This document shows positions 25,725 to 35,540 of a DNA stretch of 64,000 nt, one piece after another. The notes under the pieces were generated by a model. The model was not told the DNA's origin, did no database searches, and saw only the letters and a program-made list of their open reading frames with translations. How positions within the stretch are numbered: position 1 is the stretch's first letter; every line of letters starts with the position of its first letter. The position numbers were made by a program, and so were the translations under genes. The DNA comes from Cognatundibacterium griseum (GTDB lineage: Bacteria > Pseudomonadota > Gammaproteobacteria > Burkholderiales > Burkholderiaceae_D), in NCBI RefSeq assembly GCF_014284195.1, contig NZ_JACOGC010000004.1, forward strand, positions 1 to 64,000, written 5' to 3'.

Positions 25725-25730
25725 TATAAT
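25725..25730 (+). promoter_or_regulatory. -10 element of hemA
   Basis: A perfect TATAAT lies 29 bases before the hemA ATG. The -35 region (around 25702) is a poor match to TTGACA, consistent with activator dependence. Confidence 0.55.
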
Positions 25731-25759
25731 GACAGCCTGTCTCCTCGCCCTCTCCAAGC

Positions 25760-27052
25760 ATGCAACTGACCGCCGTTGGCCTTAATCATACGACTGCGCC
25801 GCTCTCGCTGCGGGAAAAGGTCGCCTTCTCGCCTGAACAGATTGGTCAGGCAGTGGTTGCGGCACGCGCCTGGTTCGGGCAACGCACTGCCGAAACAGGG
25901 CCATCGCCAGTCCAAGGCAATGAGGCCGCCATTTTATCGACCTGCAACCGCACGGAACTGTATGCCGCCTGTGCTGCAGCCAATCCGGTTGATGCCACAG
26001 CGCATTTTCTGGCGGATTTTCATCAGCTGCCGTATTCAGAACTCCGCCCCCACCTGTACACTCTGCCGCAGGACAATGCTGTCCGGCATGCCTTCCGCGT
26101 TGCCTCCGGACTCGATTCGATGGTACTGGGTGAACCCCAGATTCTGGGTCAGATGAAGGATGCCGTGCGTCAGGCGGAAGCTGCGGGTGGACTGGGGACC
26201 TATCTGCACCAGATGTTTCAGCGGACATTTTCCGTCGCCAAGGAAGTCCGCAGCACCACGGAAATCGGTGCCCACAGCGTTTCCATGGCAGCTGCCGCAG
26301 TCAGGCTGTCACAGCGCATTTTCGACAAGATCGCCGATCAGCATGTGCTGTTCATCGGTGCCGGTGAAATGATTGAACTCTGCGCCACCCATTTTGCGGC
26401 GCAGAATCCGAAATCGCTGACGATTGCCAACCGCACGCTGGAACGCGGCGAGGCGCTGGCACACCGCTTTAACGGTAAGGCGATCCGCCTGGCGGATCTG
26501 CCGTCGCAACTGGCACAATTTGACATCATTGTTTCCTGCACCGCTTCTTCCCTGCCGATTATCGGTCTGGGTCTGGTGGAGCGCGTTGTCAAGGCGCGCC
26601 GGCATCGCCCGGTATTCATGGTGGACCTGGCGGTGCCACGCGATATTGAACCAGAAGTCGCCAAGCTCGATGACGTTTTCCTGTATACCGTCGATGATCT
26701 CGGCAGCGTGGTGCAGACCGGTATAGAGAGCCGCCAGGCCGCCGTGGCACAGGCCGAAGCCATCATCGAAACCCGGGTACAGTCCTTCATGCACTGGGTT
26801 GATGGCAGGATTGTCGTACCGGTTATTCAGGACCTGCATGAAAGCAGCGAGCAGCTGCGCCTGATGGAGCTGGAACGCGCCCGTAAAATGCTGGCACGCG
26901 GCGATGATATCGACAGCGTGCTGGAAGCCTTATCCAAAGGCATTACCGCCAAATTTCTGCATGGCCCGCAACAGGCACTGCATCAGGCCAGCGGCGACGA
27001 ACGTGCTCGGCTGGCACATCTGCTGCCTCAACTGTTCCGCACCAAGCGTTAG
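25760..27052 (+). CDS. hemA: Glutamyl-tRNA reductase
   Basis: HemA reduces glutamyl-tRNA to glutamate-1-semialdehyde with NADPH, the entry step of C5 haem synthesis. The 430-residue protein has the catalytic Cys62 in [12 protein letters not shown], the signature [20 protein letters not shown], the NADP-binding [17 protein letters not shown], and a C-terminal dimerisation helix region. It starts the hemA-prfA-(dsbB)-prmC group. A -10 element and an FNR-like box lie just upstream. Confidence 0.97.
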   Translation: MQLTAVGLNHTTAPLSLREKVAFSPEQIGQAVVAARAWFGQRTAETGPSPVQGNEAAILSTCNRTELYAACAAANPVDATAHFLADFHQLPYSELRPHLYTLPQDNAVRHAFRVASGLDSMVLGEPQILGQMKDAVRQAEAAGGLGTYLHQMFQRTFSVAKEVRSTTEIGAHSVSMAAAAVRLSQRIFDKIADQHVLFIGAGEMIELCATHFAAQNPKSLTIANRTLERGEALAHRFNGKAIRLADLPSQLAQFDIIVSCTASSLPIIGLGLVERVVKARRHRPVFMVDLAVPRDIEPEVAKLDDVFLYTVDDLGSVVQTGIESRQAAVAQAEAIIETRVQSFMHWVDGRIVVPVIQDLHESSEQLRLMELERARKMLARGDDIDSVLEALSKGITAKFLHGPQQALHQASGDERARLAHLLPQLFRTKR

Positions 27053-27139
27053 CGCTTTTTCCTTTTTCTGCCGTCTGTGACGGCATTCCCTGGGCGTTCC
27101 GCCGCCTTCGTTTCCCAGTTTTTCTTCGATTCAAAATTT

Positions 27140-28219
27140 ATGAAACCATCAATGCTTTCCAAGCTGGATCAGCTCGCCGAGCGCCTTGACGAAGTGAATC
27201 AGTTACTGATTCAGGAAGGCGCCACCAACGACATGGACAGTTATCGCAAGCTCAATCGCGAACATGCCGAACTGGAACCGCTGGTCGCCTTATATCAACG
27301 CTATCAGCAAGCGCAAAATAATATCCATGATGCGCAGGAAATGCTGAACGATCCTGATATGAAAGCCATGGCGCAGGAAGAAATCGACACCGGCAGGCAA
27401 ACCATGCTCGGTCTGGAAAGCGATTTGCAGAAAATGCTGTTGCCCAAAGACCCCAACGATGAGCGCAACATCCTGCTGGAAATCCGTGCCGGTACCGGCG
27501 GCGATGAAGCCGCGCTGTTCGCCGGAGATCTGCTGCGCATGTATACCCGCTTTGCGGAACGTAATCGCTGGCAAGTGGAAATGATGTCCGAATCGGCCTC
27601 CGAACTGGGTGGCTATAAAGAAGTGATCGTGCGCATTGCCGGATTCGGTGCATATTCCAGACTGAAATTCGAATCGGGCGGGCATCGCGTGCAGCGGGTT
27701 CCGGCCACCGAAACCCAGGGCCGGATTCACACCTCCGCCTGTACTGTTGCCGTGATGCCGGAGGCCGACGAACTGGCCGATGTCGTGATTAACAATGCCG
27801 ATCTGCGGATCGATACTTTCCGCGCTTCCGGTGCCGGCGGCCAGCACATCAACAAAACCGATTCTGCCGTCCGCATTTCCCATCTGCCGACCGGCATCGT
27901 CGTTGAATGCCAGGATGGCCGCAGCCAGCATCAAAACAAGGCACAGGCGATGCGGGTACTGGCCACCCGCATCATGGACGGGCAATTACGCGAGAAGCAG
28001 GCCAAAGAAGCCGCGACCCGCAAAAGCCTGATCGGTTCCGGCGACCGCAGCGAACGCATCCGCACCTACAACTATCCGCAAGGACGCATGACCGATCACC
28101 GGATCAATCTGACTCTGTACAAACTCGACTTCATCATGGACGGTGATCTGGAAGAACTGACCAACGCCCTGATCGCTGAACACCAGGCCGAACTGCTGGC
28201 GGAACTTGGCGACGAATAA
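27140..28219 (+). CDS. prfA: Peptide chain release factor 1
   Basis: RF1 recognises UAA and UAG and triggers peptide release. The ATG at 27140 gives [12 protein letters not shown], 359 residues, matching the family N-terminus; the frame is open 21 codons upstream but that part is not conserved. The stop-codon recognition tripeptide PAT is at 188-190 and the catalytic GGQ is at 233-235, the same numbers as in E. coli RF1. Its partner methyltransferase prmC lies one gene downstream. Confidence 0.97.
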   Translation: MKPSMLSKLDQLAERLDEVNQLLIQEGATNDMDSYRKLNREHAELEPLVALYQRYQQAQNNIHDAQEMLNDPDMKAMAQEEIDTGRQTMLGLESDLQKMLLPKDPNDERNILLEIRAGTGGDEAALFAGDLLRMYTRFAERNRWQVEMMSESASELGGYKEVIVRIAGFGAYSRLKFESGGHRVQRVPATETQGRIHTSACTVAVMPEADELADVVINNADLRIDTFRASGAGGQHINKTDSAVRISHLPTGIVVECQDGRSQHQNKAQAMRVLATRIMDGQLREKQAKEAATRKSLIGSGDRSERIRTYNYPQGRMTDHRINLTLYKLDFIMDGDLEELTNALIAEHQAELLAELGDE

Positions 28220-28317
28220 ACCATCCAATCAGCAGTGCCACGCTGACAGCGCCATGCGCAAGTAAGCACAAAAGCGTGTAAGCTGGCATCCGCCTTTATT
28301 TTACGGACTCATTTCCC

Positions 28318-28818
28318 ATGCCCGCTTTCCGTCCTGCCTTACTCGCCGTTTCCGTCATTTGCCTGACCTTGCTGGGTGTTGCACTGTATCTGCAAATTGT
28401 GGAGCTGATGCTGCCATGCCCTTTGTGCGTATTGCAACGTTATGCTTTTCTCTGCATCGGCCTGTTCAGCCTGATTGCGGCCTTCTTGCCGCCGCCACGC
28501 CGCCGTTATGGCATCGGGCTGGCTGCGCTGTCGGCGCTGACGGGCATGGGCATCGCGGGGAAACATTTATACGTGCTGTCTAATCCGACACTGTCCTGCG
28601 GTATCGATCCGCTGGAAACCGGCCTGAACAAAATATTTCTGTCCGAATGGTTCCCGATCATTTTCCGCGCTGACGGCCTGTGCGAAACACCTTACCCGCC
28701 GATTCTCGGTTTATCGATTCCCGCCTGGGCCATGATCTGGTTCGTGATTTTCAGCGTGGTACTCGGCACCCTGTTTTTCTCCCGCACCCGGACCAGCATC
28801 TTTGGAGAGCGCCACTGA
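28318..28818 (+). CDS. dsbB: Disulfide bond formation protein DsbB
   Basis: This inner-membrane quinone reductase re-oxidises DsbA. The 166 residues contain four transmembrane helices. The first periplasmic cysteine pair is Cys34-Cys37 (CPLC) and the second is Cys94 and Cys122. Its stop overlaps the prmC start (TGATG), so the two are translationally coupled. Its place between prfA and prmC is unusual, since those two are normally adjacent. Confidence 0.95.
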   Translation: MPAFRPALLAVSVICLTLLGVALYLQIVELMLPCPLCVLQRYAFLCIGLFSLIAAFLPPPRRRYGIGLAALSALTGMGIAGKHLYVLSNPTLSCGIDPLETGLNKIFLSEWFPIIFRADGLCETPYPPILGLSIPAWAMIWFVIFSVVLGTLFFSRTRTSIFGERH

Positions 28819-29642
28819 TGTCAGAGACATCATGGAGCATCGCACAATGCGAACAGGGTTCTCCGCTGGACAAAACCGATACCCGCATACTGCTCATGCA
28901 TGTAACCGGTTTCAGCAGGATACAGCTGATCACCCAGTCGGCTTACCAACTCACCAGCGCGCAACAACAACAATTTCAGACATTACTGCAACGCCGTGCC
29001 GCAGGAGAGCCGATTGCCTACCTGACTGGTGAACGTGAATTTTTCGGCCTGTCGTTCCAGACTTCTCCGGCAGTGCTGATCCCGCGTCCGGATACCGAGT
29101 TGCTGGTTGAACTTGCACTGAAATATGCACCGACCAGTTCTGCCTTGCTGGATCTCGGAACCGGCTCCGGCGCCATTGCGATTGCGATTGCACATCAGCG
29201 TGCGGATCTGCAAGTCACCGCTGCCGACATCAGTGCTGAAGCGCTGGCGGTAGCACATTCCAATGCAGAACGATTATTGCCACCACACGCGTTACGGCTG
29301 CTGCACAGCAACTGGTATCAGGCACTGGGAACAGAACGCTATGCCACGATCGTCAGCAACCCGCCTTACATTGTCAAAGACGATCCGCATCTGTCGCAGG
29401 GCGATTTGCGCTTTGAACCCCTGAACGCACTGACCGATCATGGCGATGGCCTCAGTGCATACCGCCACCTCATCAGCCAGGCAAACGCCCATTTGCTGCC
29501 GCAAGGCTGGTTGCTGCTGGAGCATGGCTACGATCAGGCGGAAGCCGTGCGCACCTTGCTGGAGCAGCATCATTTCTCCGGCATCCAGAGCTGGCGCGAC
29601 CTGGCGGGCATTGAACGGGTATCTGGCGGACAACTGATCTGA
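28818..29642 (+). CDS. prmC: Release factor glutamine methyltransferase
   Basis: PrmC methylates the glutamine of the GGQ motif in release factors. The start at 28818 overlaps the dsbB stop and gives 274 residues; the frame is open upstream but out of family. An N-terminal helical domain is followed by the SAM-binding LLDLGTGSGAIAIAIA (about 110-125) and the catalytic NPPY at 181-184. In related bacteria grxD and ubiX usually follow; here they lie 14 kb away. Confidence 0.95.
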   Translation: MSETSWSIAQCEQGSPLDKTDTRILLMHVTGFSRIQLITQSAYQLTSAQQQQFQTLLQRRAAGEPIAYLTGEREFFGLSFQTSPAVLIPRPDTELLVELALKYAPTSSALLDLGTGSGAIAIAIAHQRADLQVTAADISAEALAVAHSNAERLLPPHALRLLHSNWYQALGTERYATIVSNPPYIVKDDPHLSQGDLRFEPLNALTDHGDGLSAYRHLISQANAHLLPQGWLLLEHGYDQAEAVRTLLEQHHFSGIQSWRDLAGIERVSGGQLI

Positions 29643-29664
29643 ACATTTTTCGACAGGAGCAGTC

Positions 29665-30084
29665 ATGCACATCTCCACCGATCCATCGGCATTGAATATC
29701 AGCCTAATCCATACGTTTCTCTCAGAATCATCTCCCTGGGCAACGGGCATCCCGCTGGAAACCGTCCAGCGCTCAATCGCCCATTCACTGTGTTTCGGCG
29801 GCTATCTGGATGGACAGCAGATCGCCTTTGCGCGGGTAGTGACGGACAAAGCCACTTTCGCCTATCTAATGGATGTCTTCGTGCTGCCGGCATTTCGCGG
29901 TCGCGGCTACAGCCGGCAGCTGATGGAAGCAATACAACAACATCCCGATCTGCAGCAGTTACGCCGCTTCATTCTGGTCAGCAGCACAGCGCGTGGCCTG
30001 TATGAAAAATTTGGCTTCAAACCGCCGGAAAAGCCTGAAACCTTCATGGAAATCAATCGCCCCGGCATGTATCTGTCAGGCTGA
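29665..30084 (+). CDS. GNAT family N-acetyltransferase
   Basis: The 139-residue protein has a complete GNAT fold: substrate-strand region FGGYLDGQQIAFARVVTD, then LMDVFVLPAFRGRGYSRQLM with the acetyl-CoA loop RGRGYS at 78-83, and RFILVSSTARGLYEKFGF at the C-terminus. The acceptor is unknown. ATG 29665 is preceded by ACAGGAGCAGTC. It follows prmC by 22 bases and marks the start of the segment that separates prmC from grxD. Confidence 0.9.
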   Translation: MHISTDPSALNISLIHTFLSESSPWATGIPLETVQRSIAHSLCFGGYLDGQQIAFARVVTDKATFAYLMDVFVLPAFRGRGYSRQLMEAIQQHPDLQQLRRFILVSSTARGLYEKFGFKPPEKPETFMEINRPGMYLSG

Positions 30085-30153
30085 TTACCTTCATCATCCG
30101 GTCACAGTCGGCTTTTACACTGGGTATTTTCAGCCCAGTTCACAGGAGATACC

Positions 30154-31767
30154 ATGACCGGTCCGTCTTTCCCTCCACGTCGTCGCTTTTTGCGCCAGCT
30201 CGGCGCTGGTACCGGTGCCGTGATCGGCACTTCCCCGCTGTTGCATGCCCTGGCCGACAATACGGCTCCAGCCGTCATCACGGCGGATCGTCTGCGCCCG
30301 CAGCTGCCATGCGGTGTCATGAGTGGCGATGTCACGCTCGACAAAGCCATCGTCTGGAGCAAAGCCGATCGTCCGTCGAAAATGTGGGTTGAGTATGCCA
30401 ATAATCCGGAATGGAAAAACCCGCAGCAAATGCAGGCGGTGCTGGCACTGCCTTCGAATGATTACACCGCACGCGTTGACCTGGGCGGCCTGCAAGCCGG
30501 TCAGCGCACTTATTATCGTGTCCGCTTTGAAGACCTGACACATCCGGGCAGCTTCAGCGAAACCCAGAGCGGCAGCCTGATGGTTCCCGGTGGTCACCAC
30601 AAGAATATCCGTTTCGCGTTTTCCGGCGATGAAGCCGGACAGGGTTTCGGCATCAATGAAGCATTCGGCGGTTATCGTATCTATGAAAGCATGCGTCGCT
30701 TCCAGCCTGATTTTTTCATCCATTCGGGCGACCAGATTTATGCCGATGGCCCGATTCCGGCAGAAATCCGGCTCAGCAATGGCGATATCTGGAAAAACAT
30801 CGTCACCCCTGCCAAATCCAAAGTGGCAGAAACCCTGGACGATTATCGCGGGAATTTTGCCTACAATTTCCTCGACGCCAACAAACGCCGCTTTGCTGCC
30901 GAAGTGCCTTTCCTGGTGCAGTGGGATGACCATGAGGTGCGCAACAACTGGTACCCGGGTCAGCAGATCGGCGCTGCCGAAAAACGCTACCAGCAGCAAC
31001 GCGACCTGAATACGCTGGCCGGTCATTCGCGCCGGGCAATGTTTGAATACAATCCCTTCCGTATCGACGCAAATGATCCGGATCGCATCTACCGGCAGTT
31101 TTCCTACGGCCCGCTGCTGGAAGTGTTCATGCTGGACGAACGCAGCTACCGCGGCAAAAACTCACCGAACCTGCAAGCTGTGCTGAATCAGGATGCCGCT
31201 TTCCTGGGCAAGGCGCAGCTGCAATGGATCAAGCAGGCGCTGCTGAAATCGCGGTCCACCTGGAAGGTCATTGCCAGCGACATGCCGATCTCGCTGGTGG
31301 TTCCCGATCTGAATCCCGATGTGCCGAAAGGAACGTTTGAAGCCTGGGCCAACGGCGATCACGGCAAGCCGCTGGGACGCGAACTGGAGATTGCCGATCT
31401 GCTCGGCTTCATCAAAAAGCACAACATCAAGAATGTGGTGTGGGTCACAGCCGATGTCCATTACGCCGCCGCCACTTACTACATGCCGGAAAAGGCGCAG
31501 TTCACCGACTTTAAACCGTTCTGGGAATTCATCGGCGGCCCGCTGAATGCCGGCACCTTTGGCCCGAATGAAGTGGACAAGACCTTCGGGCCCGATGTGC
31601 GTTATGTCAGCATTCCTGCCGATTCAAAACAAAACCGCCCGCCGACAGATCTGCTGCAATTCTTCGGCATCGCCGAAATCGATGCGCATACCAAAGCGAT
31701 GAAAGTGTCGCTGCATGATATCGACGGCAAGGAATTGTATAAGGTCGATATCCATCCGGAAGCCTGA
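30154..31767 (+). CDS. phoD: Alkaline phosphatase D family protein (Tat-exported)
   Basis: This 537-residue secreted phosphodiesterase/phosphatase has the twin-arginine motif RRRFLRQ at 9-15 followed by a hydrophobic stretch ending ALA, so it should be exported folded by the TatABC system present in this window. A PhoD N-terminal domain (about 45-140) is followed by the metallophosphatase domain. Metal ligands are in FSGDEAG, HSGDQIYADG, WDDHEVRNNW and TADVHYAA. CAGGAGATACC precedes the ATG. A strong terminator follows. PhoD enzymes usually need Ca and Fe and are often phosphate-starvation controlled; no PHO box was identified. Confidence 0.93.
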   Translation: MTGPSFPPRRRFLRQLGAGTGAVIGTSPLLHALADNTAPAVITADRLRPQLPCGVMSGDVTLDKAIVWSKADRPSKMWVEYANNPEWKNPQQMQAVLALPSNDYTARVDLGGLQAGQRTYYRVRFEDLTHPGSFSETQSGSLMVPGGHHKNIRFAFSGDEAGQGFGINEAFGGYRIYESMRRFQPDFFIHSGDQIYADGPIPAEIRLSNGDIWKNIVTPAKSKVAETLDDYRGNFAYNFLDANKRRFAAEVPFLVQWDDHEVRNNWYPGQQIGAAEKRYQQQRDLNTLAGHSRRAMFEYNPFRIDANDPDRIYRQFSYGPLLEVFMLDERSYRGKNSPNLQAVLNQDAAFLGKAQLQWIKQALLKSRSTWKVIASDMPISLVVPDLNPDVPKGTFEAWANGDHGKPLGRELEIADLLGFIKKHNIKNVVWVTADVHYAAATYYMPEKAQFTDFKPFWEFIGGPLNAGTFGPNEVDKTFGPDVRYVSIPADSKQNRPPTDLLQFFGIAEIDAHTKAMKVSLHDIDGKELYKVDIHPEA

Positions 31768-31820
31768 GTCGTCCTGTCTCCAATCAGCAGACGAAGACAG
31801 CCACGTGCACCGGCGACTTC

Positions 31821-31852
31821 AAAAAAAAAAGCCAGTCACAGACTGGCTTTTT
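31821..31852. terminator. Bidirectional terminator between phoD and the lipoprotein operon
   Basis: A ten-A run, GCCAGTC (31831-31837), loop ACA, GACTGGC (31841-31847), then five Ts. It serves phoD on the plus strand and the convergent operon ending at 31880 on the minus strand. Confidence 0.93.
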
Positions 31853-31879
31853 GATATGGTGAATCAAACTACTCAAGGT

Positions 31880-32701
31880 TCAGCGATACACGGTGACCGG
31901 CTCAGGCTGAGGTGTCACAACGGGCTGAGTGCTGCCGTTGCCATTGACCGGACGTGCGTTCGCGCCACGCGGCAGACCAAATTGCACCATCAGTTCGTTA
32001 TAGGCATTCTCTGCCAGACTACGGGAGGTTTCCTGCATGACTTTGCCGCGATTAAATACCACACGGTCACCGGCGCGGCTGATGATCTTGGTATCAACAC
32101 CGGAACCGCTGGCGCTGAAAGCCGCCTTCACTTCATAGGTCTTGGTGTTAATCAGGCTAAAGTCCGCCACCAGATCCAGCGACAAACTGGCTGTCATAGA
32201 GTTACCATATTGCAGCTGATTACTCTCCTGACGGAACTGAATATTACTGACGGTACCGAACAATACATAATCGGCCCCCGGGTACATACCTTGTTTAATG
32301 CGACCGATAATATCGTAGATTTTCTCCATCGGTTTACCGACATAAGGACGCGCCTGTACCAGATGCACTGCACCGCCTTTCAACAAGGCACCTTTCAAAT
32401 CTGCGGTGTAGGTCTTTAATTCACCCCGATCGATATAGGTGTAATAGCCTTCCGCTTCAAAATAATTGCTTTCGCTTTTGGCATTGATGTTACCGCGCTG
32501 GGAATAGCTGTGATCGGTTTCGCGTTCGCTGTAACTACCTTTAACGCTGCTCTTGCTGGAGGCAGATACCACGCGGAAATACTCACTGACTTTTTCTTCG
32601 TAGGTCAGATCTGTCACTGCAATTTTAGGCTCAGCCGCATAAGCGCTGATACCTGCCAGGCCGCAGGCTAAAACAGCGATCGCTTTTTTTATATTCAACA
32701 T
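31880..32701 (-). CDS. CsgG/LpoB-like exported protein
   Basis: This 273-residue protein has a signal peptide (MLNIKKAIAVLACGLAGIS..., cleavage likely after AYAA). A CsgG-type alpha/beta region follows, with PKIAVTDLTYEE, GALLKGGAVHLVQARPY, GADYVLFGTVSNIQFR, and LIDLVADFSL-like strands reading SLSLDLVADFSLINTKTYEV. The serine-rich stretch at about 45-80 is an insertion. It is the last gene of a four-gene operon with LpoB, YcfL and a TPR lipoprotein. CsgG-fold proteins form outer-membrane or peptidoglycan-synthase-activator assemblies; its exact role is unknown. Confidence 0.75.
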   Translation of the reverse strand: MLNIKKAIAVLACGLAGISAYAAEPKIAVTDLTYEEKVSEYFRVVSASSKSSVKGSYSERETDHSYSQRGNINAKSESNYFEAEGYYTYIDRGELKTYTADLKGALLKGGAVHLVQARPYVGKPMEKIYDIIGRIKQGMYPGADYVLFGTVSNIQFRQESNQLQYGNSMTASLSLDLVADFSLINTKTYEVKAAFSASGSGVDTKIISRAGDRVVFNRGKVMQETSRSLAENAYNELMVQFGLPRGANARPVNGNGSTQPVVTPQPEPVTVYR

Positions 32702-32722
32702 CTTGCTTCCTTTGCCGGAAAG

Positions 32723-33337
32723 TTATTTTTTGGATGTTTTGCGAATTTCTTTTTCATCCTGCCATTCAATCGAACCGTCTTCGATGTCATACAGTTTCAG
32801 TGTCATCTTGTAGAACACATCTTTGGTAGTTGCGCTCTGTTTAACGATGGAGACGATTTCACCTTCCAGCGAGTACTTAGCCGCAGTCATATTACCGATT
32901 TTGGCTTTACCCTGCGCTTTATACAGGCCGCTCTGATTCTGACGCTGCAACTCATCCACACCTTGCTGCATCTCGTCAGCACTGCGGGTGAATTTCACCT
33001 TTTTACTTTTCACCAGTGCAGTCTGAATACTGTTCATGATCGACTTGGTGTCGATATATTCGCTGGTTTTGTTGCGGACACCAGCCAGTGTCAGGGTTGG
33101 ACGATTGGCGAGTACCGGATCTTCCAGTAAAGAGCCGACCATTTTTTCTGCAATCATCTGCAGATCTGTCGAGCCGAATTCATTAGTAACGGTTTCCACA
33201 GCCTTGTTGTCGCCGTAGCTGACCTGACGTGCGAGGCTGACAGTCGGTTGTGACAGTTTAGTCTGACATGCTGTCAGCGAAATGCCGGCTAATGCCAGCA
33301 GACAAATCATTTTGGAGAATGTTGCGATCGATTTCAT
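32723..33337 (-). CDS. lpoB: Penicillin-binding protein activator LpoB (lipoprotein)
   Basis: The 204-residue outer-membrane lipoprotein has lipobox LTAC with Cys24. The LpoB core shows FGSTDLQMIAEKMVGSLLED, LTLAGVRNKTSEYIDT, LVKSKKVKFT and AKYSLEGEIVSI. LpoB in enterobacteria reaches through the wall to stimulate PBP1b. In this genome region it is third of four genes, downstream of ycfL, which also neighbours lpoB in E. coli. That it acts on a PBP here is an inference from the family. Confidence 0.88.
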   Translation of the reverse strand: MKSIATFSKMICLLALAGISLTACQTKLSQPTVSLARQVSYGDNKAVETVTNEFGSTDLQMIAEKMVGSLLEDPVLANRPTLTLAGVRNKTSEYIDTKSIMNSIQTALVKSKKVKFTRSADEMQQGVDELQRQNQSGLYKAQGKAKIGNMTAAKYSLEGEIVSIVKQSATTKDVFYKMTLKLYDIEDGSIEWQDEKEIRKTSKK

Positions 33338-33371
33338 AAATTATTCCTTAATATCATTCCGGGATCAGGTA

Positions 33372-33770
33372 TCAACGTGGTTCAGCACTCATTTCAATTT
33401 TGAAGTCACTGGCTTGCGGACCATAAGCCGTGCCTTTGATCAGCTGACTCTGACGTCCAAGTATCATCAATGGTTTCCAGACTTCACCATCGCCAACCTG
33501 CATACCGGCAGCATCAGTCCAGCGGAAGCGGTAATACACGCGCACATCTTTGTCGGTCAGATTCTGCATTTCTGCCTGCACCACCATCACGTCATTGCGA
33601 CGCTGCGAGCGCAGATCGACTACCTGCACACCTTCCAGCGTACCGCGCACCATCAGTTTGGCAGCGATGCCAGCGGAAGACGCATTCGGAATATCGTTAG
33701 CAGCCTGAGCTGAAGTAATCCAGCAAGCAGCGAATAATGCGCTGGCTGCGAGTAAACGAGCATTTTTCAT
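33372..33770 (-). CDS. ycfL: YcfL family (DUF1425) periplasmic protein
   Basis: This 132-residue protein has a signal peptide (about 1-23, ending AQA) and an Ig-like beta domain with VVDLRSQRRNDVMVVQAEMQ, VYYRFRWTDAAGM and SQLIKGTAYGPQASDFKIEM, typical of YcfL. It lies between the TPR lipoprotein and lpoB in one operon. The family is linked to lpoB by gene order across gammaproteobacteria, but its function is not established. Confidence 0.85.
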   Translation of the reverse strand: MKNARLLAASALFAACWITSAQAANDIPNASSAGIAAKLMVRGTLEGVQVVDLRSQRRNDVMVVQAEMQNLTDKDVRVYYRFRWTDAAGMQVGDGEVWKPLMILGRQSQLIKGTAYGPQASDFKIEMSAEPR

Positions 33771-33796
33771 TGTGTTCTGTCCTTTGGGGGTAGCGA

Positions 33797-35338
33797 TTAA
33801 TTGGTATTTGCGGCTCCTGCAACACCGGCAGCCGCAGTGGTACCAGACTGGGCTGTAGGTTTTGCAGCTTTTGCGGCCTTTGCCGATTTAGCGGGATTTT
33901 TCTTTGATGCCGGTTTGGTGTCCTGTACTGCTGTTGCAGCTTTATCTTCGAGCTGCGCAACAGGTGTCACTGCGCCAAATTTGGCCAGGTCACCCAGATA
34001 GGTTTTATTCTGATACAGACGTACCGGAACCACCATGTAGCGCCCATCGATCGTGATCTTGCTGATTTCACCCGGACGTCCGGTGAAGTTCACGTCATAG
34101 TCACCCGGCGGCAGAAATGCGCGTGCCACGAATACGCGCTCAGGCAGACTACGCCACATGCGGTCATCAGCATCACTCTCAGTCGCCGCCACTGCGATAT
34201 TGGCGGCCAGTCCGGCTAAGGCACCAAAATTCTTGTTGATCTGATCCTGCGCAACACCCTTAACGGCAGCACGGATCGCGGCACGGGTATAAATCCCCGG
34301 CAGCTCATCTTTCAGGGCACGGCGGGCCATCACGTTAAAATCAGTAATCAATGCTGTCGGCAGATTCTGGTTACCGACCTGAATGATATTGATCTGCGGC
34401 GCATCCTTATCCGGATAAATGACAGGGAAGGCCAGCGACATGGTGATCAGTCCGCGCCCGGTCGGAATCGGCAAGGTCAGCTTTTTCGATTGACGCGCAG
34501 GTGAATTGCCGGCTTCGACCACAAACAGCACATCGGTCACACCTTTCTTGCGGCGGAAACTGGTACGCTGATCCAGACCCTTCAAACCTTCTTCCAGTAC
34601 CGGCAACTCAGGACGCAATTCTATCGCTTTGCGATATCCTGGCGCGGCCAGGCCAGGCTCGTTAAGCGCTTCGTACACAAAACCGGACAGATAGTGGCTG
34701 AGTGCATTCTGATAACCGTTTTTCAGCTTCAGTACTTCCGGATCATTCAGGGTTTCAACCGGATAGCCATTCAATTCTTTATTGCCAGAGCTGACACCCT
34801 TCGCTTTGGCTTCTTCTTCCGCCGCGACGGTTTCTTTGGAGCGGAATTCCGCAATCACCGCTTCACGTTCATGGGTACGCTTGATGTCGACGCGCGCCGT
34901 ATCCAGATCACCCAGATTGATACGATTCATCGCCATGCGAATAGTCAGCATTACTTTTTCGTAGTCCTGCCCTTCGTAATCGCGGCTGGCATCGCCCATC
35001 AGGGTAGCGCCTATCTGTGCCATCAGCTTTTGCGGATTGCTCTTGGCATTTTCCTCCCATTCTTTGACTTTCGTATCTGCCACATTCAAGGCATTCAGGC
35101 TGTCCTGATAACGCTTGCCAATGCGCATCAGCTCGCCTTTTTCCAGATTCAGCAGCAAGTCATTTTCATTTTTCCCCTGCGTCTGCGCTTCAACTTGCTG
35201 AATCGCTTCTTCGATCTGGCCTGTTTTCATAACAGCCAGAGAGTTGGCCACCTTACTGTCATGGGTAGGTGTGGTAACGCAGCCCGTGAGCACAAGTGCC
35301 GCCACCAGCGGAGTCAATGCAAAAATAGAAATGCGCAT
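33797..35338 (-). CDS. COG3014-type TPR lipoprotein
   Basis: This 513-residue lipoprotein has lipobox LTGC (Cys20). The first half is helical and repeat-like (TPR-type; KVANSLAVMKTGQIEEAIQQ, KLKNGYQNALSHYLSGFVYE, GYRKAIELRPELP). The second half is beta-rich (SKKLTLPIPTGRGLITMSLA, VFVARAFLPPGDYDVNFTG). The tail is low complexity, rich in Lys/Ala/Pro (KKNPAKSAKAAKAAKPTAQ), and could contact the cell wall. It leads the four-gene leftward operon with ycfL, lpoB and the CsgG-like gene, an association I know from vibrios and relatives. Function is unknown. Confidence 0.8.
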   Translation of the reverse strand: MRISIFALTPLVAALVLTGCVTTPTHDSKVANSLAVMKTGQIEEAIQQVEAQTQGKNENDLLLNLEKGELMRIGKRYQDSLNALNVADTKVKEWEENAKSNPQKLMAQIGATLMGDASRDYEGQDYEKVMLTIRMAMNRINLGDLDTARVDIKRTHEREAVIAEFRSKETVAAEEEAKAKGVSSGNKELNGYPVETLNDPEVLKLKNGYQNALSHYLSGFVYEALNEPGLAAPGYRKAIELRPELPVLEEGLKGLDQRTSFRRKKGVTDVLFVVEAGNSPARQSKKLTLPIPTGRGLITMSLAFPVIYPDKDAPQINIIQVGNQNLPTALITDFNVMARRALKDELPGIYTRAAIRAAVKGVAQDQINKNFGALAGLAANIAVAATESDADDRMWRSLPERVFVARAFLPPGDYDVNFTGRPGEISKITIDGRYMVVPVRLYQNKTYLGDLAKFGAVTPVAQLEDKAATAVQDTKPASKKNPAKSAKAAKAAKPTAQSGTTAAAGVAGAANTN

Positions 35339-35540
35339 AGGTATCCTGGAGAAATAGGAAAAAGTAAGAAACGTACTTTAAAAAAAGATTAGTTACGTTA
35401 CATGAGCATGCAATTATAATTAAAGCATTACTTTTTTTCATTATAAAAAAACCACATTGTTCGCAAAATTGTAACTATTTTTAAATTATTTAAGCGATCT
35501 CAAGTTTTACGCTTTATTTTTTGTATGCAGCGTTACGACG
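35339..35540 (-). promoter_or_regulatory. A/T-rich promoter region of the lipoprotein operon
   Basis: About 200 very A/T-rich bases precede the operon. On the minus strand TATAAT lies at 35418-35413; the -35 position is a weak match. CTGGAGAAATAGG-like sequence near 35345-35360 is on the plus strand and not relevant. No gene is seen in this stretch. Confidence 0.5.

Noticed and set aside
27290..27985. Minus-strand 231-codon ORF opposite prfA
   Set aside because: It is a shadow of the prfA frame with no domain signature.
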